Assembly (NCBI GenBank): GCA_963169195.1
Contig: CAUJDN010000030.1
Coordinates: forward strand, 140,943 to 204,942
Reading direction: 5' to 3'
Length of the DNA stretch: 64,000 bases
Source: Acidobacteriota bacterium
Lineage (GTDB): Bacteria; Acidobacteriota; Vicinamibacteria; Vicinamibacterales; UBA2999
The translations under genes and the position numbers were made by a program. Shown here one piece after another: positions 50,469 to 58,981 of the stretch. The notes below the pieces were generated by a model. That model saw nothing but the letters and a program-made list of their open reading frames with translations, was not told where the DNA came from and did no database searches. The number at the start of each line of letters is the position of its first letter. Position 1 is the stretch's first letter.

Positions 50469-51860
50469 ATGCGTTTTCTCGTGCGTGCACTCCTGCTGCT
50501 CGTCGTCCTGGCCGCGTTGGCCGCCGGCGTCGGCTGGTTCCTCGCGGGCCGGGAGCCGGGCCCGGCCGTTGTCATCAGCTCGCCCGGTGCGTTCATCGGC
50601 CGGTCGGCCACGCTCGAGATGACGGTTGCCACGCCCGACGGCCGGCTGACCCGCATCGACGCCGTGCTCGAGCAGAACGGCCAGCCCATCCCTGTGTACT
50701 CTCACGAGGGAGCCTTCGAGGCGGCCGAGGGCGGCAACACCGCCGCGCCGACCAGCCTGGCCATCTCGCAGCCGCTCGGCAGCCAGGCACAGCCCGCGCT
50801 GGTGTCCGGACCGGCGCGGCTGGTCGTCACGGCCGTCCGCCCGGTGCTGTTCGGCCTGCGGAGCGCGTCCACGACGGTGACGAAGGATCTCGAGGTCCGC
50901 CTCGAGCCGCCGCGCGTCTCCGTGGTCTCGCTGCACCACTTCATCAACCTCGGCGGCGCGGAGTTCGTGGTCCTGCGAGCGATGCCGGAGGACGTGGACG
51001 CCGGCGTCCGCGTGGGCGACGCCGACTATCCCGCGTATCCGGGCGCGGCGGTCGGGCTGCCGGATGGCTCGGCGCGCGTGGCGTTCTTCGCGCTCAGGCA
51101 CGACCAGGACGTGAGCACGCCGATCGCCGCCTACGCACGCGACCGGGCGGGCAACCAGATGACGACGCCCATCGAGCACCGGCCGTTTCCAAAGAGGTTC
51201 GTCCAGTCGACGATCTCCATCGACCAGCGCTTCCTGGATCGCGTTGTCCCCGCCATCGCGTCGCAGACCCCGGACCTGAAGGTGGATACCGGCTCGCCGG
51301 AAGCACTCCTGCAGGCGTTTCTCACGATGAACGGGCAGCTCCGGCGACAGAACGCCGAGACCATCCGCTCGCTGGCCGCGAAGTCGGCGCCAGAGATGCT
51401 GTGGCGCGAGGCCTTCGCCCAGATGGGCAACGCGCAGGTGGAGTCGCGCTTCGCCGATCAGCGCACGTATGTCTTCGACGGGAAGGAAATCGACCGGCAG
51501 GTACACCTCGGCTTCGACCTCGCCTCGGTGCAGCACGCGCCGGTGCGGGCGTCGAATACGGGCGTCGTGATTTTCGCGGACTTCCTGGGCATCTACGGCA
51601 ACTGCGTGATTCTCGATCACGGGCTCGGCATGCAGTCGCTCTACGCCCACCTGTCGTCGGTGGACGTGACGGTGGGCGATCGGATCGAGAAGGGCACGGA
51701 GCTGGGCCGCACGGGAGCGACGGGGCTGGCCGGTGGCGATCACCTGCACTTCACGATGCTGCTGCAGGGGACAGCCGTGAACCCGGTTGAGTGGTGGGAC
51801 ACGCACTGGATGGAGGACCGGGTGTTCCGGAAGATTCGCGAGGCCGGCGGCGCGCGGTAG
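50469..51860 (+). CDS. M23 family metallopeptidase, membrane-anchored
   Basis: The 463-residue product has one N-terminal membrane anchor (ALLLLVVLAALAAGVGWFLAG), a long extracytoplasmic region with beta-rich stretches, and a C-terminal M23 domain. The domain contains HLGFDLA with the first zinc ligands, VILDHGLGMQSLYAHLSSVDV and GDHLHFTMLLQG. It therefore probably cleaves cell-wall peptide bonds, and the metal-binding His and Asp are intact. Upstream of the domain VYLRKEI-type contexts are not conserved, so the specific target is unknown. Confidence 0.9.
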   Translation: MRFLVRALLLLVVLAALAAGVGWFLAGREPGPAVVISSPGAFIGRSATLEMTVATPDGRLTRIDAVLEQNGQPIPVYSHEGAFEAAEGGNTAAPTSLAISQPLGSQAQPALVSGPARLVVTAVRPVLFGLRSASTTVTKDLEVRLEPPRVSVVSLHHFINLGGAEFVVLRAMPEDVDAGVRVGDADYPAYPGAAVGLPDGSARVAFFALRHDQDVSTPIAAYARDRAGNQMTTPIEHRPFPKRFVQSTISIDQRFLDRVVPAIASQTPDLKVDTGSPEALLQAFLTMNGQLRRQNAETIRSLAAKSAPEMLWREAFAQMGNAQVESRFADQRTYVFDGKEIDRQVHLGFDLASVQHAPVRASNTGVVIFADFLGIYGNCVILDHGLGMQSLYAHLSSVDVTVGDRIEKGTELGRTGATGLAGGDHLHFTMLLQGTAVNPVEWWDTHWMEDRVFRKIREAGGAR

Positions 51861-51964
51861 CCGCCGCTTCCCGGCCGAGTCCGCGACGCCGGGATCCCGC
51901 CGGCCAATTGACACGATGCCCCCGATCGGCCACGCTGTGCCGAATCAGACCCCGGAGGAGCCCG

Positions 51965-52585
51965 ATGCGCACCACCGCTGCCCTCGCCTCGTTGTGCCTG
52001 CTCGTCCTCGTCGTGCCCGCCCGGGGCCAGGCGCTCGACTGGCACCTCACCGCCATGGTCGCAGAGAGCTGCAGCTGCGCCATCGCGTGCCGGTGCAACT
52101 TCGGCGGCGAGCCCGACGGCGGCAAGTGCGAGGGCAACCGCATCATCTCCATCGAGCAGGGTCACTACAACGGCGTGGACCTGGCCGGCGTGCAGATCCT
52201 CGTCACCTTCCACATGCGCACGTGGTCGAAGATCTACATCAGCGACACGGTGAGCGACGCGCAGATGAAGGCCGTCGACGCGCTCATGCCGCTCGCGTTC
52301 GCGGGCTTTCAGAAGGGTATGCTGTCCTTCACCCGGGCGCCCATCACCATGGAGGTGAGCGACACGCGCGTGCGCTTCTCCGGCCCCGAGTCCACGGTGG
52401 ACATGGAGGTGATGAATGGCTTCAACGGGCAGGCGGTGAAGATCCTGAACCTGCCGGCGGCCGTGTTCCAGGACTACACGCAGTTCCGCTCCGTCTCGCA
52501 CACCCACACGAGCGCCACGCACCGCTGGACGCACAGCGGGACCAACGGCTTCACGTCGAAGTGGGACGTGGGGAGCCGGCGGTAG
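51965..52585 (+). CDS. DUF1326 secreted protein
   Basis: The 206-residue product starts with a signal peptide (LASLCLLVLVVPARGQA) and carries ESCSCAIACRCNFGGEPDGG, the cysteine-rich N-terminal motif of DUF1326. The rest is beta-rich, with FTRAPITMEVSDTRVRFSG and HTHTSATHRWTHSGTNGF. The family is of unknown function, and the Cys pattern suggests metal binding. GGAGGAG lies about 5 bases before the ATG. It stands alone, 100 bases after the M23 gene, and converges on the next gene with only 2 bases between stops. Confidence 0.88.
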   Translation: MRTTAALASLCLLVLVVPARGQALDWHLTAMVAESCSCAIACRCNFGGEPDGGKCEGNRIISIEQGHYNGVDLAGVQILVTFHMRTWSKIYISDTVSDAQMKAVDALMPLAFAGFQKGMLSFTRAPITMEVSDTRVRFSGPESTVDMEVMNGFNGQAVKILNLPAAVFQDYTQFRSVSHTHTSATHRWTHSGTNGFTSKWDVGSRR

Positions 52586-52587
52586 AC

Positions 52588-53298
52588 TCAGCCGCGCTCC
52601 TGCCACTCAAGCATCGCCACCGCCACGGGCTCGTCGAGCCCCGGGCGCACGAACGCCCGCGCCTGGGGGAACCGGCGCTCGACCTCGCCGGTCATCCACG
52701 CCAGTTCGGTGAGGGTCGGCTCGGCGGCCGCGACGCTCACCGCCCCGTGCTCCACCAGTTTCAGCCACGCGTCGCCCAGACGGTCGAACGCGAGCAGCGA
52801 AGCCTTGGCCGAACCGCTGGCGTCGCTCAGCGCACCGTCCCCTTCGTCGCTCAGCGAGAGGCCGAACAGCGCCCGGTGCACCTTCGCGCCGATGAAGATG
52901 CCGTAGTGCCCCAGCACTTCCAGCGCCTCGCTGATGCCCTCGTGCACCGTCGTGCCCTCCGGCGGCTGCCACGTCGCGAGCCGGAAGCCCAGCGCCTTCA
53001 CGCGATCCTCCAGCGCCTGCGCGTCGGGCGCCAGTTTCGGCGGATCCCAGTGCGGCACCTGCAGCAGGGCCGGCGGCGCGGTGGCGTGCTCGTCGTCGTC
53101 GCCGCCGCACTGCCCGAGCGCCATCGCGCCGAGCGAGCGATGCTCCGGCTCGGGCGCCGGCATGGCCCCATGATCCTGCTCGAAGTCGAACCGCGCGATC
53201 GCCGCGAACACGCGGCAACGGGCCGTGAGCGGGCACCGCTCGCACCAGCGGTCGCAGTAGTTGAAGACGCCGACAATGTAGCCGTCCTGAGTTTCCAT
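52588..53298 (-). CDS. Hypothetical protein with N-terminal cysteine cluster
   Basis: The 236-residue product starts METQDGYIVGVFNYCDRWCE, then RCPLTARCRVF. The four closely spaced cysteines (CxxxCxxC...C) look like a metal-binding site. The rest is mostly helical, with LATWQPPEGTTVHEGISEALEVLGHYGIFIGAKVHRALFG. I do not know the family. The ATG at 53298 has GGAGGGG 3 bases upstream, so this start is good; the longer track ORF is not used. Confidence 0.78.
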   Translation of the reverse strand: METQDGYIVGVFNYCDRWCERCPLTARCRVFAAIARFDFEQDHGAMPAPEPEHRSLGAMALGQCGGDDDEHATAPPALLQVPHWDPPKLAPDAQALEDRVKALGFRLATWQPPEGTTVHEGISEALEVLGHYGIFIGAKVHRALFGLSLSDEGDGALSDASGSAKASLLAFDRLGDAWLKLVEHGAVSVAAAEPTLTELAWMTGEVERRFPQARAFVRPGLDEPVAVAMLEWQERG

Positions 53299-53771
53299 GG
53301 CCCCTCCTGCAACGGGGGCCCGAAGGCGCAAGGGCGGTACCACCGTGATTCTGGCCAGATCGCCCGGGGGCTGGTCTCCGCGTACGCAACGGCTGCGGTG
53401 GAAGAGGCGGCGCCGAGCTGCAGTTTCTGACACATGGTGCATGGCGGGCGGGATCGCCATGGCTGGCATGACGGGCGGCGACGATGGCGCCGCCCTGAGC
53501 AAGGCGCCGGTCCCCGCGCCGTGCCGTCGCCTGCACGTTCTCCTCGCCACGCCCTTCCGCCGCGGCGCGCCTGCTTGCGAGGCTCGCAGTTCCGCCGGGC
53601 AGGCGCAGCGCCCGCTTCACCGACGCTGTTCCGGGTCTGGGGTCGTGAGCTTCGGGTCCCGGCTGGTGCGACGCGGGTCTCAGCGCCTCGACCCGCTCCA
53701 AGGGGACAGGTTCGCTACACCTCGCGATGCCTGACCGGCGCGCCAGGTCGTATGCGGACCGAAAGCCATCC
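53299..53771. other. Non-coding gap
   Basis: About 470 bases hold no ORF with credible composition on either strand; the track ORFs here are Arg/Pro-rich shadows. No hairpin with a T-run and no tRNA was found. Confidence 0.5.
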
Positions 53772-54833
53772 CTACCGCGCGCCCCAGAACCGCGTCCCCG
53801 GCGCCGCCGGCGCGGGCAGCGGGACGCCGTTGATCCAGCGGTCGTAGCCCCAGTCGGTCATGCCCTGCCTGACCTCCGTGGCGTCGGGCAGCGTCGCGAT
53901 GGCGGCCTGCGCGCTCGAGGCGCTGCGGACGGCGCCGGCCAGTCCCAGCAGCCGGAGGCTCGTGCGGTAGCCGTCCTCGAAATCGTTCGCGCGGATCTGG
54001 ACGGTCTGCTGGTCGGCGTTCAGTTCCGCGCCCGGCCAGAGCGCCGCGTTCATCGCCTGAGCCGGCTCCTCGAACTTCGCAGCGAAGCGGTAGGGGCCGG
54101 GGAACTCCATCACCTTCATCTGCGCCAGCGACTGCAGCGCCTCGCGGGCCGACGCCTCGATGCGCCGCGAGGCCTCGTCGCGCGGCAGCGGCTCGGCCTT
54201 CCCGACGTTGACCGCGTGCTTGACCGCGGCGTACTTCACCCATGGCAGGTTGCGCCGGATCTCCCGCTCGAGCTGATCGTCACCGCTGACCATGATGACG
54301 GGAATCTTCAGCCGTGCCGCGCCCGTCGCCAGGATCATCGTCTCGTTGAACGGCACCCCGTTCACGCGGTACTCGATGTCGTGCGCGCTGTAGGTGTGCG
54401 CGAGGAAGCCAGTGCGGTTCCCCGCCCCCGCGTGCATCCCGACGGCGACGATGGCGTCGATGGAGTGATCGTAGCTGTCCATGTAGATGTCGAAGGGCGT
54501 CGAGCGGAAGTGCATCGCGCCCGGGGCGGCAATCTGGTCCACCAGGATGTCGGGCTCCCGGGTGTTGCCGGAGCCGTGTCCGTCCACGACGACGACCTCG
54601 GTGGCGCCGCCAGCCTTCAGCCCGGCGATGGCCGCATTCACGTCCGCCGTGAGCGACTGCCGACCCTCGGCGTATTGCGCCGGGTGCGCGAACGTCGTCT
54701 TGCGGTACTCGTCGGCGGCGGTGATGCCTTCCATGTCGTAGAGCAGCAGCACCTTGAGCCCGCGGGATGGCTGGGCCGACAGGGCGACGGGGAGAGCAAG
54801 GATGACCAGGAGGAAGGTTCGGAGTGTCCGCAT
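53772..54833 (-). CDS. M55 family D-aminopeptidase, secreted
   Basis: The 353-residue product belongs to the M55 (DppA-like) zinc-dependent D-aminopeptidases. It has a signal peptide (TFLLVILALPVALSAQ), the metal motif LYDMEGITAADEYRKT, VVVDGHGSGNTREPDI, AVGMHAGAGNRTGFLAHTYS and the late YRVNGVPFNETMILA. DppA of Bacillus is cytosolic; the signal peptide here predicts an exported form, perhaps acting on cell-wall D-amino-acid peptides. No dipeptide-transport genes are in the window. Confidence 0.9.
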   Translation of the reverse strand: MRTLRTFLLVILALPVALSAQPSRGLKVLLLYDMEGITAADEYRKTTFAHPAQYAEGRQSLTADVNAAIAGLKAGGATEVVVVDGHGSGNTREPDILVDQIAAPGAMHFRSTPFDIYMDSYDHSIDAIVAVGMHAGAGNRTGFLAHTYSAHDIEYRVNGVPFNETMILATGAARLKIPVIMVSGDDQLEREIRRNLPWVKYAAVKHAVNVGKAEPLPRDEASRRIEASAREALQSLAQMKVMEFPGPYRFAAKFEEPAQAMNAALWPGAELNADQQTVQIRANDFEDGYRTSLRLLGLAGAVRSASSAQAAIATLPDATEVRQGMTDWGYDRWINGVPLPAPAAPGTRFWGAR

Positions 54834-54890
54834 CGAGGTGAGTATCCGTGGCGACGTCGCGCGCCCGCTGGCAGGATACCACCGCGCGGG

Positions 54891-55208
54891 TCAGATGAAG
54901 ATGAAAGCCAGCGAACCCGCTCCGAAGACCACCGCGTAGATGAGCCACATGAACGTGAACTCCTTTTCGCCGGCCGTCGGCCGCAGCCACCAGCGGAGCG
55001 CCGACGGGTGGCGTCGGTACGTGTAGACGAGCGCAGATCGGAACGACACCGTGAACGGGAGAAAGGAGGCCACCGACCGCCAGAACCAGGCTTCGACCGT
55101 CGGTCCCCTGAGCGCCAGGACGATCAGCAGGAACACGGCCGCCACGACGTACCCCTGTGCGATCCGCCGCCCGAGCGCCTGTGTCTCGAGCACGCGTTTT
55201 CTGGACAT
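54891..55208 (-). CDS. Small hypothetical membrane protein
   Basis: The 105-residue product has about three hydrophobic segments (YVVAAVFLLIVLAL, SVASFLPFTVSF, FMWLIYAVVFGAGSLAFIFI) with Arg/Trp-rich loops between them. I do not recognise it. It starts 1 base after the stop of the GNAT gene, so the two are probably co-translated. Whether it matters for that enzyme is unknown. Confidence 0.6.
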   Translation of the reverse strand: MSRKRVLETQALGRRIAQGYVVAAVFLLIVLALRGPTVEAWFWRSVASFLPFTVSFRSALVYTYRRHPSALRWWLRPTAGEKEFTFMWLIYAVVFGAGSLAFIFI

Positions 55209-55209
55209 G

Positions 55210-55755
55210 TCAGTCAGTCCTCCTGCCGCGGGACGACCCCACGCGTGGCGTGCGGGCTCGAAGCGGTCCCCGGATCACGGCGTCGGCCGCACGAACGGTA
55301 CCACGGATCGATGAGCGCGGGTCCGAAAGGACCTTCATGAGCACGACCTGGGAATGGCCACGAGGATAGTCCGCGACTTCGGAGACCACGGTGAAGCCGA
55401 TCCTCTGGTAGAACGCGGGCGCCTGAAAGCTGTGCGTGGTGACGAGGATCTGGCGGCACCCGCGGCGTCGTGCTTCCGCCTCGGCCTCGGCCAGCAGGCG
55501 CCGGCCGATCCCCTTCCGGCGCAGGGGCTCGGCCACCCACACCTGGCGCAGCTCGCACGTCTCACCCCACGTGTGGCCGGCAACCCCCGCCAGGAGCGTC
55601 TGCGCCCCGTCGCGCACGAAGATCCCGAGACGGCGTCCATCCGCGATGCCGGTGGCCGCCAGATTGAACTCGTAGAGCCGTTCCTCGAGATACTCGATGT
55701 CGCCGGGACTCGGCTCTTCGAGGCACAGGACCGGATCACCGACATCTCGCGTCAT
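55210..55755 (-). CDS. GNAT family N-acetyltransferase
   Basis: The 181-residue product has the GNAT fold: a mixed N-terminal part, QVWVAEPLRRKGIGRRLLAEAEAEARRRGC (acetyl-CoA-binding motif A) and QILVTTHSFQAPAFYQRIGFTVVSEV. Substrate is unknown. It sits in a cluster with a second GNAT gene and two small membrane-protein genes, all on the minus strand, next to the cassette array; the cluster might be former cassettes. No attC-like sequence lies between these genes. Confidence 0.85.
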   Translation of the reverse strand: MTRDVGDPVLCLEEPSPGDIEYLEERLYEFNLAATGIADGRRLGIFVRDGAQTLLAGVAGHTWGETCELRQVWVAEPLRRKGIGRRLLAEAEAEARRRGCRQILVTTHSFQAPAFYQRIGFTVVSEVADYPRGHSQVVLMKVLSDPRSSIRGTVRAADAVIRGPLRARTPRVGSSRGRRTD

Positions 55756-55830
55756 CTCGCCACCCCACGCACCAGCGGCATCCGCATGTTCGGCAGCCCC
55801 GGGCCCTGCTCTCGGATGGCGAACGTCCGC

Positions 55831-56253
55831 TCAGGAGGCCTTGGTCGGCGCACGGTACTGCATGCCGGGCGCGTCCTCCGGACGCGCGACGAAACCACGC
55901 GTCTCGTAGAACACCCGCTTGCCCCTGGCGCAGAACAGCTGTATGTCCCGGATACCCGCGGTCGTGCATCGGTCGACGAGGCACGCCAGGAGTTGCCCGC
56001 CGATTCCGGCTCCCTGGCACTCCGGGATGACGATCAGGTCGTAGATCATCGCGTGAACGACCCTGTCGGATACCGCCCGCCCCACGCCCACGAGCCGGCC
56101 CTCGGCGTAGGCTCCGACGACGAGCCAGCTCGACTCGAATGCGGTTCTCAGCTCGGCGGGCGAGAGCTGGTATTCATCGTTCCATCCCGTGGTGTCGAAG
56201 ACGCGCCACAGATCGTCGGTTGGGGGTGTTCCCTCCTGAAGGCGGATCGGCAC
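55831..56253 (-). CDS. GNAT family N-acetyltransferase
   Basis: This 140-residue acetyltransferase has the GNAT acetyl-CoA site VIPECQGAGIGGQLLACLVDRC and the C-terminal KRVFYETRGFVARPEDAPGM. The track starts at a GTG at 56268; I prefer the GTG at 56253 because a GAGAGG lies 7 bases upstream. Substrate is unknown. It begins shortly after the stop of the 174-residue membrane protein, in the same direction. Confidence 0.85.
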   Translation of the reverse strand: MPIRLQEGTPPTDDLWRVFDTTGWNDEYQLSPAELRTAFESSWLVVGAYAEGRLVGVGRAVSDRVVHAMIYDLIVIPECQGAGIGGQLLACLVDRCTTAGIRDIQLFCARGKRVFYETRGFVARPEDAPGMQYRAPTKAS

Positions 56254-56270
56254 GTGTTTTCCTCTCACAC

Positions 56271-56795
56271 TCAGGTCCTTCCCGCGCGGTGACCAGCGGC
56301 GCGCGACGACCGTTCAGTCCCGGACGAACTCACCTTCGTGGGGATTCGTTCCGCCCACAGATGTCCGCCAACCATCACCACGACCAGTGGATACCCAATC
56401 TGGGGTTCACAATAGACTTTCGCCTGATGCGTCTTCTGGAGGACAGGATCAACGTTCCATGATGGCGGAGCGAAAGACACATCCCACGTGTCCTTGGTCT
56501 CTCGATGGACGGTGCCCTTGACGTAATCACGACCGTCACCCGATTCCTTGCGGAGCTCGACGAGGCCGTTCTCCGGTTGACCGCGTCTCACCACGTTCAG
56601 AGCCTTGCGAGCCATGTGCGTCTGCCTGAGCGCGGCACCGTTGAAGAGCAGCGCGAGGCACAACACCATCCAGGCAAGCCATCTGTCCGGCCAGGACGAC
56701 ACGACCAGTCCCAGGGAGATGGCAATCACTGCCGGGCCAAGACGTCTCCACACCCGAATGACGCTCGACAACTCCTCTTCAATGGAACGGTCCAT
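56271..56795 (-). CDS. Hypothetical membrane protein
   Basis: The 174-residue product starts MDRSIEEELSSVIRVWRRLG and has one or two N-terminal hydrophobic segments (LGPAVIAISLGLVVSS and AWMVLCLALLFNGAAL). A soluble C-terminus carries VKGTVHRETKDTWDVSFAPP. I do not know the family. It is the first gene beyond the leftmost (decayed) attC-like site, so it may be a former cassette whose own attC has been lost. Confidence 0.65.
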   Translation of the reverse strand: MDRSIEEELSSVIRVWRRLGPAVIAISLGLVVSSWPDRWLAWMVLCLALLFNGAALRQTHMARKALNVVRRGQPENGLVELRKESGDGRDYVKGTVHRETKDTWDVSFAPPSWNVDPVLQKTHQAKVYCEPQIGYPLVVVMVGGHLWAERIPTKVSSSGTERSSRAAGHRAGRT

Positions 56796-56818
56796 CGTGT
56801 CCTCAATCCGACAGGCAC

Positions 56819-56840
56819 GGCTGACGCCCGGGCGTCAGCC
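56819..56840. repeat. 22-bp perfect palindrome at the array edge
   Basis: GGCTGACGCCC followed by GGGCGTCAGCC is a perfect 22-bp palindrome. It sits just before the start of the 174-residue gene and at the left edge of the cassette array. It may be a hairpin or a binding site; its arm resembles the decayed attC box next to it. Confidence 0.7.
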
Positions 56841-56891
56841 GAGGCGGCTCAGCATGGCGCCGGCCGCCGTCGGCTGCAAGCCGTGTTCGCC
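56832..56891 (-). repeat. Decayed attC-like site (left end)
   Basis: The arms GGCTCAGC and CGGCTGCAAGCC are those of the array, but the terminal boxes are degraded (GCGTCAG and GTTCGCC). It lies next to the 22-bp palindrome. Confidence 0.55.
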
Positions 56892-56942
56892 GCGCCATCG
56901 CCGGGGATGGCGAGATCCACGGTGAGACAGCACTCGAGTCAC

Positions 56943-57085
56943 TCAGCGAATCGGAATCCGATACAGATTCCGCTGTGCCGTTTCGCGCGAGAACGCATAC
57001 ACGTTGCGGCGCGGACCGGGCGCGACGTCGGCCGCCTCGATGACCTGGACGCCCGGAATCCTGGCGATGTCGGCCTCTGACTGAC
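56943..57085 (-). pseudogene. 3' fragment of a gene, probably a beta-propeller protein
   Basis: One minus-strand frame, absent from the track, reads SEADIARIPGVQVIEAADVA, then PGPRRNVYAFSRETAQRNLYRIPIR and a stop. It has normal protein composition, and the ending resembles the last blade of TolB/PD40-type propellers. There is no start: the coding sequence runs up into the decayed attC at 57094. It is probably the remnant of a truncated cassette gene. Homology cannot be confirmed from the sequence alone. Confidence 0.5.
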
Positions 57086-57093
57086 ATCCCCTG

Positions 57094-57139
57094 GGCCACA
57101 TTCGCTGCCGGCGCCATCGGCTGCAAGCCGAGGTGATGC
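57094..57139 (-). repeat. Decayed attC-like site after the amidohydrolase
   Basis: CGGCTGCAAGCC and GTGATGC match the array's inner and outer boxes with changes (GTTATGC elsewhere). The left box is degraded (GCCACAT) and the site is shortened to about 46 bases. Confidence 0.5.
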
Positions 57140-57177
57140 CGCCGCGATGGCCACTCTGCCTTGCGCAGGCGAACGCG

Positions 57178-58587
57178 CTACGGCGGCCTGCTTATGTCTC
57201 TGCGTACGGACCCGATCAGCCCGGACGAATCGTACCCGATACCGTCCTTGAAGACGAACACCACGTTTCTGATTGCCGCCGGATTGGTGCTGGGGTCTCC
57301 GTTGATGACGACCAGATCCGCGATCTTGCCCGGTTGAAGCGTTCCGACGACAGTTGCGATGCCCAGAAGGCTGGCGCCGTTGGCGGTCATGATCTGGACC
57401 ACTTGCTCGGGGGCAAAGCCCGCCTCGATGAGGAGCTCGTAGTTCCGCTGGTCAGCAAGACCGGGCAGAACGCCGGGCAGAACCGGATCGATGCCAGCGA
57501 CGAGGCGTCCGCCCGCCGCAACGAACTTCCGAAACACGGCGCTGGCTCGCGCGAGGTAACCCAACGGGGCTGCGTCGAAGCGCGCACGGAACTCGCGGTA
57601 AGCCGAGACCGTCTTCGGGGTCATCAAGTCGAAGACACGTGGATCAGCGGCACGACGCGACTCGTAGGCCTCGGCTTCGGCCATGGTCGCCGTGATCGCG
57701 ACGTTCTTTGCGACGAGCGCGCGGATTGTCGCGGCAACGGCGTCGCTCGCCGGATCGAACGGATAAGACTCTTGTGGGCACGCACCCGGTGTTTTCCGGG
57801 GATCGAAGTCCGTGCTCGTGGGTCCGTGCTCGATGTTGTCAATCCCGAGTTCCGCCGCCTCCCGGGCAGTTACAGCACAGAGGTGGCCCGTCACCTTCAG
57901 CCCACGGGTGTGCGCCTCGCCGACCACTGCGGCCAGCTCCTGCGATCGGATGCGCGTATAGACCTTAATCCAGTTCACGCCTTCGTCGGCCCAGTGGTTC
58001 ACAAACCGACGCGCCTCATCGGGAGTGGAGATCTGGGCCATTCGAAGGTTGGGAGCTGGCCGACCGGTCAGGTACGGACCAGTCAGATGCATGCGTGGTC
58101 CCGGCGAACGCCCCTCGTCAATCTCGCGTTTCAGATTGATCTCGCGATATGGCTCGTACGTTCCCGAGGTCCGGATCGTCGTGACGCCGGCGCCGAGATA
58201 GAGCCTCGCATCCTGCCTGGTGTCGAGGTCGTAGCCGAATCCGAGGTGATTGTGCATCCCCACGATCCCGGGCACGACGGTGTGTCCGGTGAGCCCGAGC
58301 ACCTTGGCGTCCTCCGGCACAGGGACGCCCGCGGTCGGTCCGACGGAGAGGATCAGACCGTTGCGGATGAGAATGGTTTGATTGTCCCGCGGTGACCCGC
58401 CAGTTCCATCGATGACTCGTACGCTGGTCAGGGCAACCACGGGCGCGTCGACCGCGACGAACTCGCGAAGCTCAGCGCTGAGGGTCGCTGGTCTCTGAGC
58501 CCGGGAGGGAGGACTGAACCACCCGAGCAAGAACGGGAAGGCTGACGCGTATGCCAGGGTCCTCATCGAAAACGGCGGCGTTCTCAT
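57178..58587 (-). CDS. Secreted amidohydrolase-family protein
   Basis: This metal-dependent hydrolase of the amidohydrolase superfamily has 469 residues from the ATG at 58587. A signal peptide (YASAFPFLLGWFSPPSRAQ) is followed by GTGGSPRDNQTILIRNGLI, VPGIVGMHNHLGFGYD (metal-binding HxH), WIKVYTR, KVTGHLCAV and a C-terminal QIMTANGASLLGI and LQPGKIADLVV. Related proteins act as secreted peptidases or imidazolonepropionase-like hydrolases. It is the largest gene in the cassette array. The track's upstream part translates the attC, so the later ATG is used. Its stop is 39 bases from a decayed attC. Confidence 0.85.
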   Translation of the reverse strand: MRTPPFSMRTLAYASAFPFLLGWFSPPSRAQRPATLSAELREFVAVDAPVVALTSVRVIDGTGGSPRDNQTILIRNGLILSVGPTAGVPVPEDAKVLGLTGHTVVPGIVGMHNHLGFGYDLDTRQDARLYLGAGVTTIRTSGTYEPYREINLKREIDEGRSPGPRMHLTGPYLTGRPAPNLRMAQISTPDEARRFVNHWADEGVNWIKVYTRIRSQELAAVVGEAHTRGLKVTGHLCAVTAREAAELGIDNIEHGPTSTDFDPRKTPGACPQESYPFDPASDAVAATIRALVAKNVAITATMAEAEAYESRRAADPRVFDLMTPKTVSAYREFRARFDAAPLGYLARASAVFRKFVAAGGRLVAGIDPVLPGVLPGLADQRNYELLIEAGFAPEQVVQIMTANGASLLGIATVVGTLQPGKIADLVVINGDPSTNPAAIRNVVFVFKDGIGYDSSGLIGSVRRDISRPP

Positions 58588-58616
58588 CCCATTGTCCGGA
58601 GAGATTCCTGGTGTCC

Positions 58617-58729
58617 GCATAACGGCTTGGCGTTCAGCCGCGCCGCGCTCGCGCAGGATACCACCGAGCGCGGCGACCCGGCGGGCGCGCACGCGGCCGC
58701 CGGGCGTCGGCTCCAATGCCGGGTTAGGC
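58617..58729 (-). repeat. attC site, 113 bp
   Basis: Boxes GCATAAC (58617-58623) and GTTAGGC (58723-58729) bound arms GGCGTTCAGCCG and CGGCTCCAATGCC. The second arm has one extra base. The long GC-rich centre is shared with the 59231 site. Confidence 0.85.
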
Positions 58730-58747
58730 CCCGTCGTTCTTGAGGAG

Positions 58748-58753
58748 TATCAT
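58748..58753 (+). promoter_or_regulatory. -10-like hexamer before hicB (first module)
   Basis: TATCAT lies 6 bases before the hicB ATG, with no Shine-Dalgarno. The same hexamer and spacing occur before the M23 peptidase gene. Confidence 0.45.
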
Positions 58754-58759
58754 TCCGGA

Positions 58760-58981
58760 ATGGATTTGCAGTTCACCGCGGTGTTCCGGAAAGTGCCGGA
58801 GGGATATATCGGGTTCGTCGAGGAGCTGCCCGGGGCGAACACCCAAGGGGCCACGCTTGAGGAGGCCCGCGCGAACCTGCATGAGGCCGTTGAAATGGTC
58901 CTCCAGGCCAATCGTGAACTGATTGAGGAGGCCTCGACCGGCGTCGAGGTCATTCGAGAACCCTTCAGGGTCAGCGCGTGA
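58760..58981 (+). CDS. hicB: HicB family antitoxin (first module)
   Basis: HicB neutralises HicA and represses its own operon. The 73-residue product starts MDLQFTAVFRKVPEGYIGFV and has EELPGANTQGATLEEARANLHEAVEMVL, the partial RNase-H-like fold of HicB. No DNA-binding tail is obvious, as in short HicB forms. It overlaps hicA by 4 bases. Both genes are opposite to the array direction, and a TATCAT is directly upstream, so they carry their own promoter within the cassette. Confidence 0.88.
   Translation: MDLQFTAVFRKVPEGYIGFVEELPGANTQGATLEEARANLHEAVEMVLQANRELIEEASTGVEVIREPFRVSA

Noticed and set aside
53434-53847. 137-residue ORF in the gap before the M55 gene
   Set aside because: Arg/Pro/Gly-rich composition without motifs; it overlaps the end of the M55 gene.
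56271-56838. Integron integrase at the left edge of the array
   Set aside because: No tyrosine-recombinase motif in any ORF here, and the array polarity predicts the integrase on the right.
58590-58716. N-terminal extension of the amidohydrolase ORF
   Set aside because: These codons translate the attC site; the ATG at 58587 gives a signal peptide.
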